Shown in pieces: positions 1 to 8,282 of a stretch of DNA of 64,000 nucleotides. The DNA is from CAIQIA01 sp945861105 (lineage in GTDB: Bacteria > Cyanobacteriota > Cyanobacteriia > PCC-6307 > Cyanobiaceae), in NCBI GenBank assembly GCA_947488815.1, contig CANLCC010000003.1:1-64000 (forward strand). Direction: 5' to 3'. The first letter of the stretch is position 1; each line of letters begins with the position of its first letter. The notes under the pieces are model-generated. The model ran no database searches, was not told the origin of the DNA, and was given only the letters and a program-made list of their open reading frames with translations. Made by a program: the position numbers and the translations under genes.

Positions 1-2
1 AT

Positions 3-104
3 AACGAGGTGTGGCGGTATGTGCCAGAGGTCACTCCTTTGGACGCTTCGAATGGATGTTCTAGATTATCCCAGTCACGCTTGCTGTCTCTAAGGAATGA
101 ATGA
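3..104 (+). CDS. 3' end of an unidentified upstream gene (partial)
   Basis: The frame starting at base 3 is open from the window edge to TGA at 102-104, giving 33 residues. Its stop overlaps the ATG at 101 of the next gene in the ATGA manner used throughout this cluster. The visible residues (NEVWRYVPEV near the start, RLSQSRLLSLRNE at the end) look like ordinary protein and are not low-complexity. A second frame is open from base 1 to a TAA at 91-93, but it is rich in Cys and Leu and lacks the overlap. No family can be assigned from so short a piece. By context it belongs to the glycan operon that follows. Confidence 0.45.
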   Translation, partial: NEVWRYVPEVTPLDASNGCSRLSQSRLLSLRNE

Positions 105-1045
105 TGTCGCCAACTCTGCTTGAGATTGTTATTCCAACTCGCAATCGCAGGGAGCTTGCGCTTCAACGTCTCCGCGAATTTGAGGTTCTTGATTGTGATG
201 GCTGTTCTCTGCTCTTGTCGGATAATCAGTCGGATGATGGTACTTACGAGAGTGCCTTGGCTTTGCGGTCTTCCGTAATACGTATTCGGCAGACGGTGGG
301 AGATCCGTCATTTTTTAATAACATTTTGACTTCGTTGCGTAGCTGCAGCGCGGACTGGTCTATCTTGTGCTCGGATGAAGATACAGTTGATGTCCGCCTT
401 CTTGGTGATCTTGCTGACATCGCTCGGCAAGGCGATGCTGATGTGATTCTTGGTTCTGTCGTTCAACAGCAGCTTCCATTCAAGGGCAAAGGAAGGTCCT
501 TTTCGGACGGCGTGCCATTGTTTTCTGAAATGCTTGGGCATAACTATCTTAGTGGCATCTGTTTTAGAGTTTCATCCCTCATGGCTGTGCTGGATTCACT
601 GGCTGATACCGTGAATAGTAGTGGTAACTTCTTTCTTGAAAACTATCCGCATCAAGCAATCATCTGGCTGGCATACGTCAAGGGTGCATTGAGATCCACG
701 TCGTCGCTGCTGATTATCCGCGGCCCCAGTGCTCGCAGTAGTTTGCCTGTAAGAAAAACTGCTTCTGGTAATCGCAGTATTTACCTTTCCGTCGACGGTC
801 GATGGCGCAATTGGGTGGGTGGACGTGAATGGATTGCTTCAATGGCTTCATCGCTGCAAGGGGACGAACAGTGCAAGCGTCATGCAAAGCTCAGTGCATA
901 CCATGATCATCAGGTTCTCTCGCTCTTGAGGCGCGGTGTTCAGTATGACTATCCTGCTGCCACAGATTGTTTTGACCGTGCCATTGTTAATTATGCCAAG
1001 CGGATATCTGGATATTCTTCTCCTGCTGAAGGTGTGGGCCAATGA
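101..1045 (+). CDS. Glycosyltransferase family 2-like protein
   Basis: A 314-residue GT-A type glycosyltransferase that should transfer a sugar from a nucleotide-activated donor at the cytoplasmic face. The N-terminus has the GT2 opening (LLEIVIPTRNRR, residues 7-18). A nucleotide-binding segment (LLLSDNQSDDGTYE, about 37-50) and an acidic LCSDEDT motif near residue 90 stand in for DxD. There is no membrane segment. AAGGA at 92-96 precedes ATG 101; ATG 104 is also possible. The stop overlaps the following sulfotransferase by ATGA. Bases here are only about half G+C, much lower than the later glycosyltransferases, which suggests separate acquisition. Donor and acceptor cannot be told. Confidence 0.75.
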   Translation: MMSPTLLEIVIPTRNRRELALQRLREFEVLDCDGCSLLLSDNQSDDGTYESALALRSSVIRIRQTVGDPSFFNNILTSLRSCSADWSILCSDEDTVDVRLLGDLADIARQGDADVILGSVVQQQLPFKGKGRSFSDGVPLFSEMLGHNYLSGICFRVSSLMAVLDSLADTVNSSGNFFLENYPHQAIIWLAYVKGALRSTSSLLIIRGPSARSSLPVRKTASGNRSIYLSVDGRWRNWVGGREWIASMASSLQGDEQCKRHAKLSAYHDHQVLSLLRRGVQYDYPAATDCFDRAIVNYAKRISGYSSPAEGVGQ

Positions 1046-2127
1046 TTAGTGCTTCTTGTCATCAGTCCTCCGCACCTGAGTTGCTCATCCATCTTGGTAC
1101 CTACAAAACTGGAAGCACAGCGATTCAGACCTTTATGCATTCCAATCAAGATCGCTTGCGACAGCTTGGGGTGCTGTACCCCTTGTATCCACAGTCGGAT
1201 CGACTTGAGCGCAATCATGGTCGCCTGGATTCTGGGCTGACGCGTTTGCTGCATGGCCCAAGCAATGCTTATGTTGACTATTTCCTTGAGCGACTTTCCT
1301 CTGATCTTCGTCAGAATGAGCCTCGACTTGTGGTGTTAAGCGCTGAGAGCTTCTGGCCTCGCTCGCATCAGTTTGCTGCCTTGATGGTGAACACGTTCAA
1401 GTCTTTGTTCTCGCGGGTGTCTGTGGTGATCTACCTCCGCCACCAGCTTGATCTGTGGATCTCTCTTTACAGTCAACAGGCCAAGACTCTGCGGGTGAAG
1501 CCTGGCCTGCCTGCCTGGGGGTCGCCTGAGATCGTTGGTGCCGACATCGTCAACCATGGCATGTTCTACGATCGTGTGTTGGATGTCTACAGCGATCTCG
1601 TTGGTGCTGATCATGTTTACGCTCGTCCCTATGACCTCAAGGCTTTCCCGGGTGGTGATGTTGTTCATGACTTCCTCGGAGTTTGTGCTGTTGATCCTTG
1701 CCTGATCAGCCCTGGCTTGGGCAGTGACGCCAAGGCCTTGGCTGTTAACCCAAACTGGGGCTGGAAAGCGGTTGAGTTCTCCAAGCTGTTTGCGGCAGAT
1801 GCTCAGTACGGAAGCGTGGCAGTTCGTCAGAACGTGATCAAGTCTGTGGGTAAGGCTGTGCATACCATGTCACTCAAGGGCTTTGGTGACTGGCGTGGTA
1901 AGCCGGCTAACTATCTGACTGGTGCTGATCAGAAGCAGCTCTGGGAGTGTTATACAGAAAGCAATCAAGTGTTGGCTGATCGGTATTTCAACGGTCGCTT
2001 GATCTTTGAGCAAAAACCTCTCCTTCCCGTGACGGCGCGTTCGCTCTGTGAGGTTCCGGTTGATGAGATGCAAACGGCCATCAACCTTGCCCTTGACATT
2101 TACAACACGCTTCCTGTGTTGGAATGA
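1042..2127 (+). CDS. Sulfotransferase-like P-loop protein (copy 1)
   Basis: A 361-residue protein with the 5'-phosphosulfate-binding loop of PAPS-dependent sulfotransferases near the N-terminus (HLGTYKTGSTAIQ, about residues 18-30). A second conserved block (VVIYLRHQLDLWISLYSQQ, about 130-150) fits the 3'-phosphate-binding region. Such enzymes move sulfate from PAPS to hydroxyl or amino groups of sugars. The gene overlaps its neighbours by ATGA on both sides, so it is in one operon with the GT2 gene and the DUF1800/DUF1501 pair. It resembles the sulfotransferase at 11321-12361 (both have KTGSTAIQ) more than the one at 33968-34987. Codon use is AT-richer than the downstream genes. Family call is firm; substrate is unknown. 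Confidence 0.75.
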   Translation: MISASCHQSSAPELLIHLGTYKTGSTAIQTFMHSNQDRLRQLGVLYPLYPQSDRLERNHGRLDSGLTRLLHGPSNAYVDYFLERLSSDLRQNEPRLVVLSAESFWPRSHQFAALMVNTFKSLFSRVSVVIYLRHQLDLWISLYSQQAKTLRVKPGLPAWGSPEIVGADIVNHGMFYDRVLDVYSDLVGADHVYARPYDLKAFPGGDVVHDFLGVCAVDPCLISPGLGSDAKALAVNPNWGWKAVEFSKLFAADAQYGSVAVRQNVIKSVGKAVHTMSLKGFGDWRGKPANYLTGADQKQLWECYTESNQVLADRYFNGRLIFEQKPLLPVTARSLCEVPVDEMQTAINLALDIYNTLPVLE

Positions 2128-3206
2128 ACTGTTCGACAGCCGCTTCCGCTGGTCTGCGTCGATCGCCCCTCTGCCGACTGGTCGATAGCCAACAATGGCA
2201 GCGTGAATGGCTTGATCGTCTGGCCTTCGGGCCCGATCGTATTGCCGATGCTCAGGTGCAACTCTGGCTCGGTGTTTTCCCCGTCTCCTGGCGGCAGCTG
2301 CGCGAGCCAAGCCCCCTGCGTCAGCAGGTTGCGGCCATCCGTCGTTGCCTTTCCGGCACTTACAACGATCTCCTGCAGGCCATGGTCGCCGACGCTGCCC
2401 TGCAGATCTCGCTCAATGGTCCCCAGAGCCGTCGGGGCCAGCCCAATGAAAACTTTGCCCGCGAATTGCTCGAACTCTTCAGCCTTGGTCTTGGCCACTA
2501 TTCCGAACGTGACGTGATCGAATCTGCCCGTGCCCTCACCGGCTATCGCGTCACCCCCGACGGTGTGCTGATTCTTGATCCCCGTCGCCATGACGACGGA
2601 CCCCACACCATCCTCGGCCGTCGTGCTTCCTTTGATGGTCCTTCCCTGGTCGCCTGGCTCTGTGAACAGCCCGCCACCGCCGTTCACATCATTCGCCGTC
2701 TCTGGCCAACCCTCGTGGGCCCACCGCCCTCGGCTGCCCGCCTGCAGACCCTTGCCAAGGCCTGGCGTGCCCAGCAACTCTCGCTGCCCTGGTTGATGGA
2801 TCACCTGCGCGATTCCGCCGATGCGCAGGCCGCCCGTGGCCAACGCCTCGACAGCCCCATCACCGTGGTCAGCCGCAGCCTTGCCCTGCTCGGCAGTCGC
2901 CACCCAGAGGCCCTGGTCCTCAGCCTGCAGCACCTCGGTGCCATGGGCCAGGCCCCCTTCGAGCCCCCGTCGGTGAAAGGCTGGCCCGTCAACACCGAAT
3001 GGATCACCCTCCGCTGGCTGCAGGCCCGCCGCCGCGGCCTGCTGGCCCTGTTGGCCCATGAAGAGGTGTGGTCCACCCGCCGCTCGCTCGATCTGCTTCC
3101 CACCTCTCTCACCGCCATTCCCCCCCTCACCCTCACCCTGCCCGCCCCCGCCACCCGCGACACCATCGCGCAGCTGTTCTCTGATCCCGTCTGGCAGCTC
3201 TCATGA
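2124..3206 (+). CDS. DUF1800 family protein
   Basis: A 360-residue DUF1800 protein, recognised by its core NENFARELLELFSLG (about residues 113-127) followed by the YSERDV-ARALTGYRV block. The family is usually nearer 450-550 residues. The N-terminal part is short here, and the first 20 residues (CSTAASAGLRRSP) do not resemble the usual family opening. The biochemical role is unknown. In many bacteria DUF1800 is encoded directly before a DUF1501 protein, exactly as here, with an ATGA overlap. The position behind a glycosyltransferase and sulfotransferase suggests work on an exported or surface polymer, but that is inference. GC content rises sharply inside this gene compared with the two genes before it. 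Confidence 0.8.
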   Translation: MNCSTAASAGLRRSPLCRLVDSQQWQREWLDRLAFGPDRIADAQVQLWLGVFPVSWRQLREPSPLRQQVAAIRRCLSGTYNDLLQAMVADAALQISLNGPQSRRGQPNENFARELLELFSLGLGHYSERDVIESARALTGYRVTPDGVLILDPRRHDDGPHTILGRRASFDGPSLVAWLCEQPATAVHIIRRLWPTLVGPPPSAARLQTLAKAWRAQQLSLPWLMDHLRDSADAQAARGQRLDSPITVVSRSLALLGSRHPEALVLSLQHLGAMGQAPFEPPSVKGWPVNTEWITLRWLQARRRGLLALLAHEEVWSTRRSLDLLPTSLTAIPPLTLTLPAPATRDTIAQLFSDPVWQLS

Positions 3207-4270
3207 ACCGTCGCAGCTTTGTTCAGCTCAGTGCCGGCGGCCTGGTCGGCGTCACGCTCCCCGTCCGCTGGCCCGCCGCCGGTCGCGGCAAGGTGCTGGT
3301 CTGGCTCGAACTCAACGGCGGCAATGACGGCCTCAACACCGTTATTCCCTACCGCGACGTTCTTTACCAACGCGCCCGCCCCACCCTGGCCATGGCCGAT
3401 GGCCCGCTGCTGTCCCGCGAGCTGATCCTCCATCCCGCCCTCAGCCCGCTTCAGCCCCTCTGGGCCCAGCGTCGTCTTGCCTTTGCCCTCGGTGTCGGCT
3501 GGCCGGAGCCCACCCGCAGCCATTTCCGGGCGATGGACCAGTGGGCCACCGCCAGCCGTTCAGGGTCCAGCACCGGTTGGCTCGCCGCCGTCACCGACCG
3601 TCGTGGTTCCGGCCGGCCCCTCGTGGCCCTTGGCCCCTCGGGCTCCCGTGCCCTCGAAGGCGGCCGTGCCCCCAGTCTTCAGATCGGGCCAAGGCCCCTG
3701 GTGGCCCGTGCACCCGACCTGTTGCTGCCTGCCAGGGCTGGGGCCAATGCGACCCTGCGGCAGATGCTCGAGATCGAGGCCGTCGGTGAACAGCAGCTGC
3801 AACGCCTGCTGTCGGCCCTGGCTCCCCTGCCCCAGGGCATTGCCCTGCCCGCCGGTTCCCTTGGCCAGCAGATCGGCCTGGCCTTGCGCCTCATCGGCTC
3901 TGAAGCCCCACCAGCGGCCTTGCAGCTTGCCCAGGGTGGCTACGACACCCATTCCAATCAGGCCACAGGCCATCCCCGCGCCCTGCAGGAACTGGCCGCT
4001 GCCCTTGTCGCTTTTGACCGTGGTCTGCAGCAGCTCTCCAGGCGTCCCCAGGTCACACTGCTCGTCACCAGTGAGTTCGGGCGTCGTTTTGCCGAGAACC
4101 AGTCCCAAGGCACCGACCATGGCAGTGCTTCGGTGGCCTTCGTACTCGGCGACCATGTGCCCCACCCTTTCATCGGTACGTATCCATCCCTGAGCCAGCG
4201 GGATGATCGTGGTGACCTGATTCCCAACCTCACCATCCAGCAGCTCTATAGTCAGGTCGAAGCTCTTTGA
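3203..4270 (+). CDS. DUF1501 family protein with possible Tat signal
   Basis: A 355-residue DUF1501 (sulfatase-like fold) protein. It opens with NRRSFVQLSAGGLVGVTLPV, which resembles a twin-arginine signal followed by a hydrophobic stretch, so export is likely. Family marks are ELNGGNDGLNTV (about 38-49), YDTHSNQ (about 248), TSEFGRRFAEN (about 290) and GTDHGSASVAFVLG near 305. The usual length is about 400 or more, so this is a compact member. It starts on ATGA overlapping DUF1800 and ends 16 bases before the convergent gene at 4287. Sulfatase-like folds next to a sulfotransferase are suggestive, but the family is mostly uncharacterised and I do not assign sulfatase activity. Confidence 0.8.
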   Translation: MNRRSFVQLSAGGLVGVTLPVRWPAAGRGKVLVWLELNGGNDGLNTVIPYRDVLYQRARPTLAMADGPLLSRELILHPALSPLQPLWAQRRLAFALGVGWPEPTRSHFRAMDQWATASRSGSSTGWLAAVTDRRGSGRPLVALGPSGSRALEGGRAPSLQIGPRPLVARAPDLLLPARAGANATLRQMLEIEAVGEQQLQRLLSALAPLPQGIALPAGSLGQQIGLALRLIGSEAPPAALQLAQGGYDTHSNQATGHPRALQELAAALVAFDRGLQQLSRRPQVTLLVTSEFGRRFAENQSQGTDHGSASVAFVLGDHVPHPFIGTYPSLSQRDDRGDLIPNLTIQQLYSQVEAL

Positions 4271-4286
4271 TGGTCTTCAGGCACCA

Positions 4287-5930
4287 TCAGTGCTTCAATA
4301 GGATCTCGAGCATGGCCGGCACAACCTTGTCGACGTTCAGCTCATAGCAGGCCCGTTTCGGGTCGGGTCCGGCGCCGAAGGCAGCTACATAGTCGGGGCC
4401 AAGGAAATAGTTGGCTGGTGGTTCGTCATCATACTTATCTGCAAATGCTGGTCGGTCACCATGCACAATCACTGGTCGGCCTGCCATCACCATGTACTTG
4501 AAAAAGCTTGAACCAAAGTGGCTGATCGTTGCATTGCACCTGGCAATCGCCGCCATTTGCTCAAACATCGGTCGATTCACCACCGATTGCACCGTCAGCC
4601 GCGGGTACCGACCGGTCAGCTGCTCCAGTGCCGTCGCCAGTTCTTCTTCCCGATCCAATGACAGATAGCGGGTCGTGTCCATGCTGTTGAGCCGAGATTG
4701 CGACATGCCATCAACGACCAGGTGGACAGGCTTCGGTTGACGTTCCAGCAAGCCCTGGAGCACCAACTCCATCACCTCAATCAGATTCAACGCCTCCCTT
4801 GATCCACCCCGCACACCCACACAGAGGCGGTACACATCTCCCCCTGGCGACATGCTCAACGACTGCTGCAGGCAACGGGCGAGATGGTTGCTCAGAGTGG
4901 CTCCCTTCGAACTGATCAGCATCTGGCACTGCTCTTTGGCCATCTGTTCTGCTGCCTTCAGCGACGGCACCGGCACGAGCAGGGGCCGTGTGGTTGGTCT
5001 AAAAAATGCCTGTTCTTCTTCTTCGTTGAAGTAGTCGTAAGGTCCGGGTCGATAGATGGTCTTGCAATGGCTGGCCACCCCCAGCTCTTCGAGTCTCGAC
5101 AGGTGGCAGAGGTTGTTCTGTACGTAGTGCCCAAAATGGGTTGGGCAGGGATGGGGTACCAGCGCCAATCCCTCCGCAGGGGAGAGCGATCGCAACCAGC
5201 TGGCCCGCGCCTCGGCCCGAGGCCAGCAGTTCTGGGGAACAGAGAATTTCAAGATGGTGTAGAGATCGGTGAAGGCCATGCTGGCCAGCGATGGCTGCAG
5301 ATGCGCCACCCCGGTCTCGAGATCGAGCAACAGCATTGCCACGTCAGTCGTCTGGTTGGATGTGTGCGTCCACATCAGATAAAAGCGGTCATCAGCCACG
5401 CCGTCCGCACTCACGCCGGCGACATTGAGGGCCGCCAGCGGTCTCACCCGCACCGGTTGTTGCAGCTCGACCGGTAGGTTCTGATAGCCAAGCTCGCCAG
5501 CTGTCAGGTCAAGCTGACCACCGGAGCTCAGGCATGGAACAAGGGCGGCAAGGAACACTTCGCCATTGGGGCGTTGACGCGTGCGCAGCCAGTTCAGCTG
5601 CTTGAATTCGTGCACATGACAAGCCACATCAACAACCAGTTCGGCGTACATCTCTGCCGACATGTAAGCCGGCAGTCCTCTCATCAGGCTCTCGTTGGTC
5701 AGAAACACAAAGGGATCATCGGGGACCCGTCCGCTGCTCCGAAACAGGGATCCCAGCCGCGCCAGTCTTGCTCGCCTGCTCCCTTCAGTGCCGCCGCTTA
5801 CTGGCTGGTCGCTCTGTCCGCTTCCGATTCCTTGCCCTGCGGTCATTGATGTTTTGCGTTCAACGGAGTATCGAACATCTGTCGTTGGTCCGTCAAGTTC
5901 CGCTTGAGCTGAAGGCATGACTTGACGCAC
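4287..5930 (-). CDS. Unfamiliar putative glycosyltransferase, flank of nonulosonate genes
   Basis: A protein of up to 547 residues that I do not match to a named family. The C-terminal third looks like the nucleotide-sugar-binding half of a GT-B enzyme: a strand plus LVVDGMS, then SHFGSSFFKYMVMAGRPVIVHG-like residues around 475-495, placed where GT61 enzymes carry their HGxxLxN signature. The middle has HFGHYVQNNLCHL. The gene at 8932-10332 has the same layout (YGHTALYRL in the middle, a SAYTSS segment near the end), so the two look like divergent paralogues on either side of the NeuB/NeuA-like genes. A role as transferase of the activated sugar is inference. The start is uncertain: GTG 5930, ATG 5918 or ATG 5846, none with a good ribosome-binding site. 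Confidence 0.6.
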   Translation of the reverse strand: MRQVMPSAQAELDGPTTDVRYSVERKTSMTAGQGIGSGQSDQPVSGGTEGSRRARLARLGSLFRSSGRVPDDPFVFLTNESLMRGLPAYMSAEMYAELVVDVACHVHEFKQLNWLRTRQRPNGEVFLAALVPCLSSGGQLDLTAGELGYQNLPVELQQPVRVRPLAALNVAGVSADGVADDRFYLMWTHTSNQTTDVAMLLLDLETGVAHLQPSLASMAFTDLYTILKFSVPQNCWPRAEARASWLRSLSPAEGLALVPHPCPTHFGHYVQNNLCHLSRLEELGVASHCKTIYRPGPYDYFNEEEEQAFFRPTTRPLLVPVPSLKAAEQMAKEQCQMLISSKGATLSNHLARCLQQSLSMSPGGDVYRLCVGVRGGSREALNLIEVMELVLQGLLERQPKPVHLVVDGMSQSRLNSMDTTRYLSLDREEELATALEQLTGRYPRLTVQSVVNRPMFEQMAAIARCNATISHFGSSFFKYMVMAGRPVIVHGDRPAFADKYDDEPPANYFLGPDYVAAFGAGPDPKRACYELNVDKVVPAMLEILLKH

Positions 5931-5951
5931 GGTCCATTTGGCACGTAGAAT
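5922..5951 (+). promoter_or_regulatory. Sigma-70 type promoter for the NeuB-like gene
   Basis: TTGACG at 5922-5927 and TAGAAT at 5946-5951 are separated by 18 bases and lie 22 bases before the ATG at 5974. This is the best promoter match I see in the window. It lies in the AT-rich gap between two divergent genes. Confidence 0.6.
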
Positions 5952-5963
5952 TTAGAACTAAAT
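5950..5963. repeat. 14-bp perfect inverted repeat at the promoter
   Basis: ATTTAG-AA-CTAAAT is a perfect inverted repeat with a 2-base centre. It overlaps the end of the predicted -10 box and the expected transcription start of the 5974 gene. It could be an operator for a dimeric repressor, or just AT-rich promoter DNA. Confidence 0.4.
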
Positions 5964-5973
5964 ACATCCCAAG

Positions 5974-8262
5974 ATGGTCCAGTATCACCTGCCCCGTGAA
6001 CCCTTCGCGGCGCCACGGCAGCTGGGCCTGGCCCAGTTGCTCGACCAGATCCGTCACAACGGTGGCTTTCCGGTTGTGCTCCTCAACGGTGATGACAGCC
6101 TTTTCGGTGTGGCCTCCAGTGGCGACATCGCCTCCTACCTCGCCCGTCACCCCGGCCAATCCCTTGAGGTCATCACCGCCGAGGCAGTCGCCAACCAGTC
6201 CCCGTTGGTGGGCCATGTCAGCGACAGCCTCGAGACGATCGAGGGTTACCTCACCCCCCAGCGCATTCGTTGCCTGCCTGTCCTCGACACCAGCCGTCGG
6301 GTGGTGCGGGTGGTCAGCCGTCAGGAGCCTTTCCTGCAGATCGGCCGCTTTCGGATCGGCCCCCAGTCACCGCCATTGCTGCTGGCTGAGATCGGTGTCA
6401 ACCACAACGGCAACAGTGACGAAGCCCTCTGGCTCGTGAGGCAGGCCGCCGCCGCCGGTTGCCATGCCGTCAAGTTTCAGCACCGTGGCCATGATCTGTA
6501 CAACCGCGACGACATCAATAGCTTTGATCTCGGCACCCAATACATCATCGCCGAGATCGAACGCACACGCCTGCCGATCAGCATCCTCGCCGACTGTTGT
6601 TGTCTGGCTCGGGACCTTGGGATGGAGGCGGTGGTCACACCGTTTGATGAAACGGCACTCCAGGAGCTGATGGCTTCTGAGGCCAAACCGGCGGCCCTCA
6701 AGATTGCATCCTGTGATCTCACCAATCACCCCTTGATCCGTGCCTGTGCAGCCACAGACCTTCCGTTGGTGTTATCCACGGGCATGAGTTACGAGCGCGA
6801 CATTCAGGCCACCAGCCAACTTCTGCGTACGCTCATGGTGGAACATGCTTTCTTGCACTGCAACTCCACTTATCCTGCTCCGCCCCACGACATCAACCTC
6901 GCCTATCTGCCGCGTCTGCGCGACATCACTCGCACCATCGTCGGGTATTCGTCCCATGACGGCGACCCGGTCATCCCCACCGGTGCCGTTGCCCATGGTG
7001 CCCGCATCGTCGAATTCCATATCACCCGCTCCCACGACGCCCAGGGCACCGACCACCGTGCCTCCATTGAAGTTGAGGCCCTGCCGGCTTTCGTGCGTGC
7101 CTGCGCCCTCATCCATGAAGCCACAGGGCAGGCGATGCCGCGCACCCCAAGCCAGGGGGAGCTGGCCAACCGCCAGTCCCTCGGCAAGAGTTATGCCCTG
7201 CGCCATGACCGCCCTGTCGGCCATCGCCTGCAACGAGATGATCTGATCCTGGTGTCCCCTGGTTCCGGCTACGGCATCGATGACCTGGAGGGGTTGGTGG
7301 GTCGCAGCCTTGTCCGTCCAGTCACGGCAAGACGCCTGCTTCGTCCGGCCGATCTTGACGGCAGCTCCAGTGGTGTGTTGCAGTTCCTCGCCCCCGCGGT
7401 CGCTGGTCTTCAACAACTGGGCTACATCCCCGGCATTCCGGTTCGCTATCACGACGCCACCGAGATGCAGCAGGCATTTGCTCTGCCAATGCTCGAGTTC
7501 CACATGTCTGATCGTGATCTTCATCTCGACCCAGGCACATTTCTTCCAGAGCCCCTCCACGATGTTGATCTGATCGTTCATGCTGTTGAACAATATGAAG
7601 ATGGCTTCATCCTCGATCTGGCCAGTGCTGATCCTCTGATCCTCCAGCGTTCTTTCAACGAAGTCCAGCGGCTTTGTGAGCACATCAGCCGTTTGCGCAG
7701 TTTCTTTCGACCCACGGAGCAGGTGCCCGTGGTTCTCAATCTCGGAGGGTTCACCACCGACGGCTTCCTTGCTGAAGACGAGTACCGCCACACCCTGGAT
7801 CGGGCCGCCCGCTCTCTGGAGCAGCTGGCTGACCGCCATCGTGATGTGTCCCTGCTGCCCCAGACCATGCCTCCTTTCCCCTGGCACCAGGGTGGCCGCA
7901 GTTTCCATAACTTGCTCACCAGCCGCGAACGCGTCCAGGATTTCCTGCTGGCCACCAACACAGATCTTTGCTTTGACGTGTCACATACGGCTCTGTCCTG
8001 TGCCCATTTCGGTGAACAGCTCATTGACCATGTCGCCACCATGGCAGGTCGCATTGCCCATGTTCATCTCTCTGATGCCCAGGGCACCAATGCCGAAGGT
8101 CTTGAGGTTGGTGAAGGTTCCATCGACTTCCGGCGCCTGCATCAAGCCATGCAGCTCTCTGGTCAGCACCTCTTCATGATTCCCGAAATCTGGCAGGGAC
8201 ATCTTCAAGGTGGTGAGAAGTTCGCCCGTTCCCTCATCCGTTACCACGAACGTCTGCTCTGA
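5974..8262 (+). CDS. CBS-NeuB-SAF-TIM barrel fusion, nonulosonic acid synthase-like
   Basis: A 762-residue multidomain enzyme. Residues about 15-120 hold two CBS motifs, usually nucleotide sensors. Residues about 125-395 are a NeuB-type synthase barrel (LLLAEIGVNHNGN at 136-147, KIASCDLTN, LSTGMSY, HCNSTYPAP, GYSSHDGD). NeuB enzymes condense phosphoenolpyruvate with an N-acyl hexosamine to make sialic, legionaminic or pseudaminic acids. Residues about 405-465 are a SAF/antifreeze-like domain, as in normal NeuB. From about 470 to the end is an extra xylose-isomerase/AP-endonuclease-2 type TIM barrel (CFDVSHTALSCAHF, HVHLSDAQGTN, GEGSIDF), probably a sugar isomerase or epimerase with a metal site. 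Ordinary NeuB is about 350 residues. The cytidylyltransferase follows 20 bases later. Confidence 0.85.
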   Translation: MVQYHLPREPFAAPRQLGLAQLLDQIRHNGGFPVVLLNGDDSLFGVASSGDIASYLARHPGQSLEVITAEAVANQSPLVGHVSDSLETIEGYLTPQRIRCLPVLDTSRRVVRVVSRQEPFLQIGRFRIGPQSPPLLLAEIGVNHNGNSDEALWLVRQAAAAGCHAVKFQHRGHDLYNRDDINSFDLGTQYIIAEIERTRLPISILADCCCLARDLGMEAVVTPFDETALQELMASEAKPAALKIASCDLTNHPLIRACAATDLPLVLSTGMSYERDIQATSQLLRTLMVEHAFLHCNSTYPAPPHDINLAYLPRLRDITRTIVGYSSHDGDPVIPTGAVAHGARIVEFHITRSHDAQGTDHRASIEVEALPAFVRACALIHEATGQAMPRTPSQGELANRQSLGKSYALRHDRPVGHRLQRDDLILVSPGSGYGIDDLEGLVGRSLVRPVTARRLLRPADLDGSSSGVLQFLAPAVAGLQQLGYIPGIPVRYHDATEMQQAFALPMLEFHMSDRDLHLDPGTFLPEPLHDVDLIVHAVEQYEDGFILDLASADPLILQRSFNEVQRLCEHISRLRSFFRPTEQVPVVLNLGGFTTDGFLAEDEYRHTLDRAARSLEQLADRHRDVSLLPQTMPPFPWHQGGRSFHNLLTSRERVQDFLLATNTDLCFDVSHTALSCAHFGEQLIDHVATMAGRIAHVHLSDAQGTNAEGLEVGEGSIDFRRLHQAMQLSGQHLFMIPEIWQGHLQGGEKFARSLIRYHERLL

Positions 8263-8282
8263 CCTTTTTCTGCCGTTCCCCG

